From: Candidatus Companilactobacillus pullicola | GTDB taxonomy: Bacteria > Bacillota > Bacilli > Lactobacillales > Lactobacillaceae | Direction: 5' to 3' | NCBI GenBank assembly: GCA_019116025.1 | Contig: DXCM01000068.1 | Location: 1-48,316 of the forward strand | DNA length: 48,316 bases | Part shown: in pieces, positions 28,403-36,042 of the stretch | How positions within the stretch are numbered: position 1 is the first letter of the stretch | Layout: each line of letters opens with the position of its first letter | Made by a program: the position numbers and the translations under genes | The notes under the pieces: model-generated | Told to the model about the DNA's origin: nothing | Databases searched by the model: none | The model's input: only the letters and a program-made list of their open reading frames with translations

Positions 28403-29423
28403 GATAGTTCGAGTTGTTAAAGGACGTCGTCCAAAAGTTGTTGTTATAGGTGGGGGAACTGGTTTACCAGTTGTACTAAGTAGTTTAAGAAAAATGGATG
28501 CTGATATTACTGCAATCGTTACTGTAGCCGATGATGGGGGATCATCTGGTATTATTCGTGACTACATTAATGTTGTCCCTCCTGGGGATATTCGAAATGT
28601 TTTAGCATCGTTGTCTGATTTACCTAAAGTAGACATGGATGTTTTCCAATATCGCTTTAAGAGTAATGATGATTTCTTCTCAGGTCATGCGATCGGTAAT
28701 CTAATCATTGCCGCTTTAACTGAGATGTCGCCTAATATTTTTGACGCTGTTCAAGAACTATCTAAGATGATGAAAGTTGATGGTCATGTCTTCCCAGCAA
28801 GCAATACTAAATTGACATTGCACGCTGAATTTACTGATGGAACTAAATTGGCTGGTGAACATGAAATTACTCATTCAGGTAAACATGTTAAACGTGTCTG
28901 GGTTACTGATTCTGATGATCCGCAAGAAGAACCAAAGTCAGTTATTTCAGTCATCGCTTCTATTATGCAAGCTGATGTGGTTGTTTTAGGACCTGGTAGT
29001 TTATTTACAAGTATTCTACCTAACTTGATGATTAAAGATATCGGTGAAGCTGTTAAACAGACTTCGGCCGAAGTTGTTTATATTTGTAATATCATGACAC
29101 AGATTGGTGAAACTGAAGGCTTTACTGATGCTGATCACGTAAGAGTTTTAAACCGCCATTTAGGTGGAAACTTTATTGATACTGTATTGGTTAATACGAG
29201 AAAGATTCCTGAAGGTTATATGGATCACAAAAAGTATGACGAGTATGTCAATCAGGTGGAAACTGATTTTCCAAGTTTAAGAGAAATGGGATGCAAGGTT
29301 ATTCAAGATGACTTCTTATCACTGCATGATAAGGGAGCATTCCATGATGGTGAAAAGGTTGCTGAGGAGATTATTAATTTATCCTTACAATCTGGTAATA
29401 GAAAAAATGAGGTGAGACGTTAG
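28389..29423 (+). CDS. yvcK: YvcK / gluconeogenesis factor family protein
   Basis: A 344-residue member of the CofD/YvcK family that binds UDP-sugars. In Bacillus it is needed for growth on gluconeogenic carbon and for normal cell-wall synthesis. Visible motifs: [66 protein letters not shown] and [13 protein letters not shown]. Overlaps with rapZ (14 bases) and whiA (1 base) show a coupled operon. Confidence 0.94.
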   Translation: MAENRIVRVVKGRRPKVVVIGGGTGLPVVLSSLRKMDADITAIVTVADDGGSSGIIRDYINVVPPGDIRNVLASLSDLPKVDMDVFQYRFKSNDDFFSGHAIGNLIIAALTEMSPNIFDAVQELSKMMKVDGHVFPASNTKLTLHAEFTDGTKLAGEHEITHSGKHVKRVWVTDSDDPQEEPKSVISVIASIMQADVVVLGPGSLFTSILPNLMIKDIGEAVKQTSAEVVYICNIMTQIGETEGFTDADHVRVLNRHLGGNFIDTVLVNTRKIPEGYMDHKKYDEYVNQVETDFPSLREMGCKVIQDDFLSLHDKGAFHDGEKVAEEIINLSLQSGNRKNEVRR

Positions 29424-30358
29424 TGGTTTCATATGCAAGTGAGGTCAAGCAAGAACTCACAAAATTAGTTGTCCATCCTGAGCATGCTCGAGTAGAATTG
29501 TCAGCATTATTAAGAATGAATGGCTCATTAAGTTTACAGAATCATCATTTCGTCTTAACCGCACAAACTGAAAACGCCGCTATTGCAAGAAGAATTTTTT
29601 CTTTGATTAAGCAAAAGTATGGAATTGAATCAGAGCTACTTGTGCGTAAAAAGATGAAATTGAAGAAAAATAATCAATATCTTGTACGTCTAAAATATGA
29701 TACTAATCGTGTTCTCACAGATTTGGATATTTTAGATGAATCAGGTTTATCAATCAATACTGATGTACCTGAGGAAGTGTTAAATGAGGATCAACGGATG
29801 CGTTCATATTTACGAGGAGCTTTTTTGGCTACCGGAAGTGTGAATAATCCTGAGACTTCTCGATATCATTTGGAAATTTATTCATTATATGAAACACATA
29901 ATGAAGGAATCGCTCAAATGATGAACTATTTTCATTTAAATGCTCGTACAACTAAACGTCGTAATGGCTATATTGTTTATCTCAAGGAAGCTGAGAAGAT
30001 TGCTGATTTTCTCCAATTGATTGGAGCAACTAATTCAATGCTTAAATTTGAAGACATTCGAATTGTTCGAGATATGAGAAATTCAGTTAACCGTTTGGTT
30101 AATTGCGAAAATGCCAATATTAATAAAACAGTTGCAGCAGCTGAACGTCAGATCGACAATATTAAACATTTACAAGCAACGGTAGGATTGGATTCCTTAC
30201 CTGATAAATTACGTGAAATCGCAGTTTTACGTTTAGAAAACCCTGAAGTTTCTTTAAAGGAATTGGGAGAAATGGTCCCAAGCGGTCCTATTTCAAAGTC
30301 AGGAATCAATCACCGTCTGCGTAAATTAAATGAATTGGCTGAGACGGCCAGAGTATAA
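29423..30358 (+). CDS. whiA: WhiA-family DNA-binding regulator
   Basis: A 311-residue WhiA protein: an N-terminal LAGLIDADG-homing-endonuclease-like fold ([38 protein letters not shown]) that has lost nuclease function, and a C-terminal helix-turn-helix ([34 protein letters not shown]). In Firmicutes it influences cell division and chromosome segregation. The GTG start overlaps the yvcK stop (TAGTG). In Bacillus the crh gene follows whiA; here a terminator follows, and I see no crh. Confidence 0.95.
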   Translation: MVSYASEVKQELTKLVVHPEHARVELSALLRMNGSLSLQNHHFVLTAQTENAAIARRIFSLIKQKYGIESELLVRKKMKLKKNNQYLVRLKYDTNRVLTDLDILDESGLSINTDVPEEVLNEDQRMRSYLRGAFLATGSVNNPETSRYHLEIYSLYETHNEGIAQMMNYFHLNARTTKRRNGYIVYLKEAEKIADFLQLIGATNSMLKFEDIRIVRDMRNSVNRLVNCENANINKTVAAAERQIDNIKHLQATVGLDSLPDKLREIAVLRLENPEVSLKELGEMVPSGPISKSGINHRLRKLNELAETARV

Positions 30359-30397
30359 AAAAAGACACTAATTCTCAGAATTAGTGTCTTTTTTTAT
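30357..30397. terminator. bidirectional terminator between whiA and the efflux gene
   Basis: AAAGACACTAATTC (30361-30374) pairs with GAATTAGTGTCTTT (30378-30391) around a TCA loop, with A-runs and T-runs on both sides. It ends whiA and overlaps the stop region of the convergent MFS gene. Confidence 0.9.
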
Positions 30398-31788
30398 GCG
30401 TTACGTTTTTTATTATTTTTAATTAATAATGCAAAAATAAAGCCAAGCACTGCCATGCCAAAGAAGAAAGCAAAAACATTTTGGAAGCCAATTAGTCCAT
30501 TGTTAGCAGGTAAGTGGTGCTTTTGGTTGGTAGTAACCAGAATCAAGGTGGCAAGACTAACACCTAATGAACCAAGTAATTGTCTGACAGTTGTAATAAT
30601 AGCTGTTCCATGAGGAATTAATTCTTCTGATAATGAATTACCACCTAAAGTTGTAGCAGGCATCATAACGAAGGCATTTCCGCCCTCAATCAAGATAGCA
30701 ATCAAAATCATTGGAAGCATTCCGAGTTTGGTGTGGAGAATGAAGAGTAGGAACCAACCAACGACGATCATTGACATTCCTGAAATCAAAGTAGCTTTAA
30801 AACCGATTTTATCAGCTAATTGACCAGTTAGTGGATTGAGAATACTTAAAACAATAGCTGGTGGAACTAATGCTAAACCAGACATTAGAACAGAAACGTG
30901 TAAAATATTTTGATAATAGAGTGGATAGATGATTGTTACAACAATCAAAGAAATATATGAAAAACCAGTTAACAAAACAGCTAAATCAAAATTGAAATTT
31001 TTCATAACTTTTAAGTCTAATAGAGGCTTCTCTTTGGTTAATTGACGATGTATGAAGAGAATCGTCAAAATAATACTGATAACCAATAAGATAATTAGAT
31101 TAGTTGAAAAGCTTCTAGTGCTACCAGCTTGGTTAACGACGTATAGTAAGCCGATTAAACCAAGTAAATAAATTGTTGAAATAAGATCAAGATTAGCTTT
31201 GTGACGTGGCATAACGTCCTTAATATTGAATAGTGCACTGATGAAGATCACAATCATGATCAACAAGAAGATAACGAATAATCCTTGCCACTGTAAAAAG
31301 TTTAGAACAATACCAGAAATAATTGGACCTGAAGCTAAAGCTGATCCCATAACTAGACCAGCGTATCCCATTGTCGCTCCACGTTTATTTTCCGGTGTAA
31401 TAGTCATTAGAACTGACTGGAATGATGGGAATAAAACACCAACACCGATAGCTTCTAAAGCTCTTCCTAGCATTGCCATCGGGAAGTTTGGTGCAACGAT
31501 AATTATTAGAGTACCAATTGCAAAGATACTAACGACGCTGAGAAAAATTTTTTTAAACGAAAAATTATTTAATAACCATGGACTGATCGGCATCATGATA
31601 CACATGATCAACATAAAACCGGTTGTTAACCACTGAATCGTTGGTGCTGTTACGCCAAAGAATTTCATCAATGTCGGATAAGCCGTTGAAAGTGAAGATT
31701 GACTGATCGACATTGTAAAGGTCCCGGATAACAAAGTTATGATGAATAACTTCCGAGCCAGGCTATTTTTGATTTCGCCCTTATTCAT
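30394..31788 (-). CDS. MFS efflux transporter, DHA2 (EmrB/QacA-like) family
   Basis: A 464-residue transporter with about 14 hydrophobic segments. The N-terminus (TMSISQSSLSTAYPTLMKFFGVTAPTIQWLTTGFMLIMCIMMP) and motif C-like region (GSALASGPIISGIVLNFLQWQGLFVIFL) are typical of drug:H+ antiporter-2 pumps. The substrate is unknown; multidrug or lipid export is usual for the family. The minus-strand ATG is preceded by AAAGGGGTC. It is a single gene: its upstream region holds a palindrome (ATTGGTGTCCAAT, 31844-31856) and a cre-like core. No adjacent TetR or MarR regulator is present. Confidence 0.87.
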   Translation of the reverse strand: MNKGEIKNSLARKLFIITLLSGTFTMSISQSSLSTAYPTLMKFFGVTAPTIQWLTTGFMLIMCIMMPISPWLLNNFSFKKIFLSVVSIFAIGTLIIIVAPNFPMAMLGRALEAIGVGVLFPSFQSVLMTITPENKRGATMGYAGLVMGSALASGPIISGIVLNFLQWQGLFVIFLLIMIVIFISALFNIKDVMPRHKANLDLISTIYLLGLIGLLYVVNQAGSTRSFSTNLIILLVISIILTILFIHRQLTKEKPLLDLKVMKNFNFDLAVLLTGFSYISLIVVTIIYPLYYQNILHVSVLMSGLALVPPAIVLSILNPLTGQLADKIGFKATLISGMSMIVVGWFLLFILHTKLGMLPMILIAILIEGGNAFVMMPATTLGGNSLSEELIPHGTAIITTVRQLLGSLGVSLATLILVTTNQKHHLPANNGLIGFQNVFAFFFGMAVLGFIFALLIKNNKKRNA

Positions 31789-31867
31789 AAAAAAGACCCC
31801 TTTTGTTTAATCTAAGAACAATTTAAGGATAGACTAAAATAAAATTGGTGTCCAATGGAATGGCTGG

Positions 31868-31883
31868 TGTAGAGCGCTTTCAA
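31868..31883 (-). promoter_or_regulatory. cre-like sequence upstream of the DHA2 transporter
   Basis: On the minus strand TTGAAAGCGCTCTACA matches the left part and centre of the CcpA cre consensus (WTGNNARCG) but is off in the right part. About 80 bases upstream of the gene start. Weak. Confidence 0.25.
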
Positions 31884-31895
31884 CGGTGATTAAAT

Positions 31896-31931
31896 AAAAA
31901 AAGACCAGGACGTTTTGTCCAGGTCTTTTTT
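31896..31931 (-). terminator. terminator after clpP
   Basis: AAAAAAGACC-A-GGAC / GTCC-A-GGTCTTTTTT with a GTTTT loop and one A-A mismatch. On the minus strand it lies about 70 bases after the clpP stop and is followed by a T-run. It is nearly symmetric, so it could also stop plus-strand transcripts. Confidence 0.8.
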
Positions 31932-32000
31932 GGTGATCATGTTCTATGCTGAATAGTGAAAATGAGCCGCGCAAGGATAACCTGCGATTTGCTACAATCT

Positions 32001-32588
32001 CTACTTGCCAGCTTTGTTTGTCATGATTTCGTCAATCAAACCATAATCCTTAGCTTCTTGGGCTGTCATGTAGTTATCGCGATCAGTATCCTTTTGAAGT
32101 TTTTCGAATGTTTGACCAGAGTTGTCAGCCAAAATGTGGTTCAATCTCTTTCTTGTCTTCAAGATCTCTTGAGCAGCAATTTCGATTTCTGTTTGTTGTC
32201 CTTGAGCGCCACCTAATGGTTGGTGAATAAGAACAGTTGAATTTGGAAGAGCAAATCTCTTACCCTTTGTACCTGATGACAATAGTACACTGGCCATTGA
32301 TGCAGCCATACCTGTAGCAATTGTTTGAACATCAGACTTAACGAAATTCATTGTGTCCATGATAGCTAATCCGTCAGTAACTGAACCACCAGGTGAGTTG
32401 ATGTACATGGAAATATCCTTATCTGAATCTTGAGCATCGAGGAATAGCAATTCGGCGATAACTGTATTAGCCATTTGGCTGTTAACTTCACCAGATAACA
32501 TAATGATTCTATCTTTTAATAATCTTGAGTAAATATCGTAGGCACGTTCGCCACGAGAACTTTGTTCAATAACTGTAGGAACTAACAT
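32001..32588 (-). CDS. clpP: ATP-dependent Clp protease proteolytic subunit
   Basis: Serine protease that forms a 14-subunit barrel with Clp ATPases and degrades misfolded and regulatory proteins. 195 residues with the full triad: S97 ([10 protein letters not shown]), H122 (LIHQPLGG) and D171 ([11 protein letters not shown]). The oxyanion-hole region INSPGGSV is present. ATG 32588 is preceded on the minus strand by an AGGAGG site. The promoter carries a CIRCE element, so the gene should respond to heat shock through HrcA. Confidence 0.97.
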   Translation of the reverse strand: MLVPTVIEQSSRGERAYDIYSRLLKDRIIMLSGEVNSQMANTVIAELLFLDAQDSDKDISMYINSPGGSVTDGLAIMDTMNFVKSDVQTIATGMAASMASVLLSSGTKGKRFALPNSTVLIHQPLGGAQGQQTEIEIAAQEILKTRKRLNHILADNSGQTFEKLQKDTDRDNYMTAQEAKDYGLIDEIMTNKAGK

Positions 32589-32609
32589 TAAAATGCCTCC
32601 TGTTTTTAA

Positions 32610-32636
32610 TTAGCACTCTTAATAGCACAGTGCTAA
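32610..32636 (-). promoter_or_regulatory. CIRCE element (HrcA operator) of clpP
   Basis: TTAGCACTC (32610-32618), 9 bases, then CAGTGCTAA (32628-32636). This matches the CIRCE inverted repeat TTAGCACTC-N9-GAGTGCTAA with one mismatch. It overlaps the last bases of the -10 and the start site. Confidence 0.88.
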
Positions 32637-32663
32637 TTTAGCATACTATTAATATTGGGTCAA
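32635..32663 (-). promoter_or_regulatory. clpP promoter
   Basis: On the minus strand TTGACC (32663-32658), a 17-bp spacer ending in TGC, and TAAATT (32640-32635), directly joined to the CIRCE element. Confidence 0.65.
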
Positions 32664-32690
32664 CAAACAAAGCTCAAGAAATAAAAATAA

Positions 32691-33815
32691 TTATTTAGTT
32701 TCGACTTGACCAGCAGGTTTAGCAATCATATTTTTGATTTTTGACCATATAATATGGAAAGTATATGCAGAAGTAAATGATAAGATCCAAGTCAACAAAT
32801 AGCAAATAATAATGGTTGCGATAGGATTAATTTGAGGTAGAAAATTATTGCCTAGACGCCAGATGATTTGAAGCCAGAAGACGTTAGATAAGTAGGCCCG
32901 ATAAGCATAAGTAGCTAAGAAGTGGAAAACAGGTAAAGCCTTCGAGTCAGTATTGATGTGACGAATGGCTAAAGCTGCCACCAATCCAATAACCAATAAA
33001 GCATATAGAGTCATTGATGGTTTGTAATATGGAGCATTGCTTAATTTAACTGGATAACCAAAAGCAAACAATTCGCGGTTGGTCCAATAAAAGACAGCAA
33101 TAATTAAAATTACTAAGATAGGAAAAGCTTTTTTGATAAACTTTTCAAATTTATCACGAAACATCCAAGCTAGAACACCGAAGATACCATAAATTACGAA
33201 ACTAATGAAGATTCGATCTAATAAATACCAACTTTGTTCATGTGGACCGTGGAAGACTTGAACATCATAGAAGAGAATCCAAGCACCAAAGAGAACAACA
33301 GTCAAAGCAATTGTGATAATACAACGAATATTATTGTTTTTAACCCAATGAGCTAAAGCCCAAAATATTGGCATTAAGATAATGAATTGCAGCATCATCG
33401 TGTTATACCACAAATGAGGTGCAGCATTACCATTGATAAAGTGCCAACAGAACGATCCAAAACTATTGAACTTATTAACTTGTTGAACATTTGGAAAAAT
33501 CAGTAGGTAAGCTAGAGTCCACCAAATTGTAGGTACAAAAAGAGCAGACCATTGCTTTCTCATGTATCCACCATAATCTCCCCAAGTATTTTCGTTAGTA
33601 GTTCTCGTTGTGGTATATAAAATACCAAAGATAAAGGCTGGAGCTGTAAACTTCACCAAATTGTAAATAATTCCGATTGGAGTTTGATAACTAAAACTGG
33701 GATTGGTTGATAAAACTAAACTGAGTACAGTCTGCATCATAACGGCAGTACAAGCAAAAACCTTCATATAGTCACCTATGTCGGCTTTGAGCGTAGTGTC
33801 TTTTTTTATTTTCAT
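32691..33815 (-). CDS. membrane acyltransferase, acyltransferase-3 family
   Basis: A 374-residue protein with about ten hydrophobic segments, typical of the acyltransferase-3 family that O-acylates extracellular sugars, peptidoglycan or teichoic acids (OatA, WecH and similar). Early features: DIGDYMKVFACTAVMMQTVLSL, PAFIFGILYTTTR, and HLWYNTMMLQFIILMP in the position of the usual HLWFL motif. No extracellular SGNH domain, so it is not full OatA. Substrate unknown. ATG after AAGGGGAG. It ends about 100 bases before clpP with no clear terminator, so some read-through into clpP is possible. Confidence 0.75.
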   Translation of the reverse strand: MKIKKDTTLKADIGDYMKVFACTAVMMQTVLSLVLSTNPSFSYQTPIGIIYNLVKFTAPAFIFGILYTTTRTTNENTWGDYGGYMRKQWSALFVPTIWWTLAYLLIFPNVQQVNKFNSFGSFCWHFINGNAAPHLWYNTMMLQFIILMPIFWALAHWVKNNNIRCIITIALTVVLFGAWILFYDVQVFHGPHEQSWYLLDRIFISFVIYGIFGVLAWMFRDKFEKFIKKAFPILVILIIAVFYWTNRELFAFGYPVKLSNAPYYKPSMTLYALLVIGLVAALAIRHINTDSKALPVFHFLATYAYRAYLSNVFWLQIIWRLGNNFLPQINPIATIIICYLLTWILSFTSAYTFHIIWSKIKNMIAKPAGQVETK

Positions 33816-33985
33816 GTGATAAATCTCCCCTTGTAAAATTGTGAGATCAACAAAAGGAAATCGTTAGATTCAATATATTCTCATATTCAAATAATTGCAA
33901 CTAAATTTTGGGTTGTTATTCAGATATAAATACGAATCGTGTCAACTGATGTAAGTTAAGTATGTCCGTTGGTAGTAGAAAATCT

Positions 33986-34091
33986 GTGGGCCGCTGGAAC
34001 GTAGTGGACACGGCTTGAAGTTAATCATTTTGCACGAAGTGCAAAATGATTAGCTCCGAATCGTGCCCATAGCGTTCCAACAGCATTCCCA
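33986..34091. repeat. long imperfect hairpin, probable intergenic repeat or structured RNA
   Basis: The gap 33816-34129 has no gene. Within it, a central stem AATCATTTTGCAC / GTGCAAAATGATT (34023-34035 and 34039-34051, loop GAA) extends by AGTT / AGCT. The flanks also pair imperfectly: GAACGTAGTGGACACG with CGTGCCCATAGCGTTC, then GCTG with CAGC, then TGGG with CCCA. The whole forms a hairpin of about 105 bases with wobble pairs. A short T-run follows on the plus strand. A separate small hairpin GTGGAG / CTCCAC lies at 34098-34119. Confidence 0.7.
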
Positions 34092-34129
34092 ATTTTTGTG
34101 GAGGACGGTAAGTCTCCACTATTCAAAAA

Positions 34130-35005
34130 CTAGATTTTTAATTCTGATCTTTGGAAAGATAAGAAAATTAAAATAAGTTCATTGCTTATTTCCCGTTGAA
34201 TGTTGGTTAAATTTTTATGTGGTGAACAGAGATAAATTGTTCGTTGCAATGGATCAGGCGTTAAACGTGCCAGTTGTATTTTAGAACTAATGGTTTGCCA
34301 AGTGACTGAAGGGATGAAACTCAAACCAACACCGGCTTCAACAATTCCTCGAACAGTGGCAGGGTCGTCAGCCTCATATTTGTAATTTAATGTAATATCC
34401 CGTTTTAAAAAGTATTTATCAACAGTAATACGTAAAGGATTATTAGATGAAAGACCGATCAATTTTTCTGAAACAAGTTCTTCAGGTTTAACAAAATGTT
34501 GGCTGTAACCGTAATTGATATTCCAGCCAACGAAGATTTCCTCTTTCAAAACTGGAACATTAGTTAATCCCTGTAAAGGTGTACTGGTAATAATAAAATC
34601 AAATTGTTTAAAATCAGTTTCCCTGACGTTATGTTGAGCAATATTCAATCTGACGTTGGGGAATTTTTCTTGAATATTGGTAACAATCGTGGGGATAAAA
34701 GGCGAGGCAACTTCCATTAATAGGGAAATCGGATACTGGGTTTGATCGAGACCACCTTTAACGGCTGAAATGCCACGGTTTAATTCCTCTAGACTATCGT
34801 TGACGTAACTATAAAACAGTTTTCCGGCTCGATTCAATTTTAAAGTCCGACCAGTTCGATCAAAGAGTTTTGTACTCAATTCATCCTCTAATTGCTTGAT
34901 AGTCTTGCTGACAGCGGGTTGCGAAACGTAGAGGATTTTAGCTGCCTTAGTAATACTCTCCTGGTTAGCAACAACCACAAAATAAGTTAATTGATTCAGA
35001 TTCAT
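34130..35005 (-). CDS. mdcR: LysR-family regulator of the malonate decarboxylase operon
   Basis: A 291-residue LysR-type regulator. N-terminal HTH (about 1-60): MNLNQLTYFVVVANQESITKAAKILYVSQPAVSKTIKQLEDEL. The C-terminal part is a periplasmic-binding-like effector domain (LLMEVASPFIPTIV, GIVEAGVGLSFIPSVTW). I chose ATG 35005 (MNLNQL) because GGAGTG lies just before it; an in-frame TTG at 35029 would add 8 unlikely residues. It is divergent from mdcH, the usual place for an LTTR that activates its neighbour, with malonate the likely inducer. The symbol is by context. Confidence 0.8.
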   Translation of the reverse strand: MNLNQLTYFVVVANQESITKAAKILYVSQPAVSKTIKQLEDELSTKLFDRTGRTLKLNRAGKLFYSYVNDSLEELNRGISAVKGGLDQTQYPISLLMEVASPFIPTIVTNIQEKFPNVRLNIAQHNVRETDFKQFDFIITSTPLQGLTNVPVLKEEIFVGWNINYGYSQHFVKPEELVSEKLIGLSSNNPLRITVDKYFLKRDITLNYKYEADDPATVRGIVEAGVGLSFIPSVTWQTISSKIQLARLTPDPLQRTIYLCSPHKNLTNIQREISNELILIFLSFQRSELKI

Positions 35006-35017
35006 ACTTTTCACTCC

Positions 35018-35086
35018 ATTCATAACCAAATGGTTAAGTATCTTGCTTTTTATATATTATACATGTTATGAATCCACACTTATACT
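35018..35086 (+). promoter_or_regulatory. mdc intergenic control region with LysR-type inverted repeats
   Basis: TAACCA-AA-TGGTTA (35023-35036) is an inverted repeat, centred about 63 bases before the expected mdcH start site, where LTTR recognition sites usually lie. ATTCATAAC (35018-35026) also recurs inverted as GTTATGAAT (35065-35073). TATACT (35081-35086) is a good -10 for mdcH with no good -35, consistent with activator dependence. Confidence 0.5.
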
Positions 35087-35130
35087 GAATCTGTGAGATC
35101 AATAAGAAGGATTGTTGGAGGTGATTAGTT

Positions 35131-36039
35131 ATCAAAACCTTGTGGATATTTCCAGGCCAAGGCGGCCAAAGAAGTGGGATGTTAAGTGAAATTCCATCGG
35201 AAATGATTCAACGAGTAAAGGATCTAACTGGAGTTGAATTGAAAGATACTGCAGAGAGTTATCAAGATTCGATTCAGATCCAGTTAGGGATTTTATTATT
35301 GCAACTGTTTAATATTCGACAATTAAAAGCAATCAAACAAAAACCTGATGCTGTTGCCGGACATTCATTAGGAATCTTTGCAGCTGCTGTGGCGGCAGGA
35401 GTTATTAGTGAAGATGATGCAATCAAGATTGTTTATATTCGCTCAACTGAGATGCAAAACTCCTATCCATCTGGATATGGTATGGGTGCTATTGTTGGCT
35501 TAACGAGAAAAGAAGTTTCCACGTTGGTGGCCCAAATCAATAATGATCAGCAACCAGTCTTTACTTCTAATCAAAATTCGGAATTGCAAACAGTTATTTC
35601 GGGTTCTTTGGTTGGAATTAATAAAGTTTTGGACCTGGCTAAGGGAAATGGGGCCCAGAAGACCGTTCTATTGAAAGTTCCGGTGCCATCACACTCTCCG
35701 TTAATGCAAAAAGTTGCTGATGTGTTGGAGAAAGAATTGGCAAAAGTAGAATTGCATGATCCGCAGTGTACCTATTTGGCTAACTATAATGGCCACTCAA
35801 GTCGCAAAGTTACCGAAGTTAAATACGATATGATCAACAATCTTGTTCATCCCGTTTACTGGGACACGATGATGGACGTAGCGTCAGAATTAGGTATTGA
35901 TACGACACTAGAGGTTCAACCCGGACAAACCTTTACTAAATTGGTCAAAAGTAAGTTCCCAGATTTTAGAACTATCACCATGAAAAATATGAGTCTCGAT
36001 GATATTGAATTTTTGTTAGAAAAATGGAAAAGAGGATAA
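35131..36039 (+). CDS. mdcH: malonate decarboxylase subunit epsilon (malonyl-CoA:ACP transacylase)
   Basis: MdcH transfers malonyl from CoA to the decarboxylase acyl carrier protein to prime the enzyme. It is a FabD-like acyltransferase with WIFPGQGGQ near the N-terminus, catalytic serine in AGHSLGIFAAAVAAG, the arginine in YIRSTEMQ, and a histidine in VPSHSPLM. The start is unusual: the first standard start (TTG 35140) lies 18 bases after the GGAGG and cuts into the conserved strand. ATC at 35131 lies 9 bases after it and gives (M)KTLWIFPGQGGQ. I annotate from ATC, about 302 residues; TTG 35140 remains possible. First gene of the mdc operon; mdcA follows in 3 bases. Confidence 0.85.
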   Translation: MKTLWIFPGQGGQRSGMLSEIPSEMIQRVKDLTGVELKDTAESYQDSIQIQLGILLLQLFNIRQLKAIKQKPDAVAGHSLGIFAAAVAAGVISEDDAIKIVYIRSTEMQNSYPSGYGMGAIVGLTRKEVSTLVAQINNDQQPVFTSNQNSELQTVISGSLVGINKVLDLAKGNGAQKTVLLKVPVPSHSPLMQKVADVLEKELAKVELHDPQCTYLANYNGHSSRKVTEVKYDMINNLVHPVYWDTMMDVASELGIDTTLEVQPGQTFTKLVKSKFPDFRTITMKNMSLDDIEFLLEKWKRG

Positions 36040-36042
36040 TCA

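Noticed and set aside
32655..32680. Possible CtsR box upstream of clpP (GGTCAAC ... AGCTCAA)
   Set aside because: The half-sites are 3 bases further apart than the heptad repeat requires, and the second is poor. CIRCE explains the promoter better.
34098..34119. Hairpin GTGGAG / CTCCAC as terminator of the LysR gene
   Set aside because: On the minus strand it is followed by an A-run, not a T-run.
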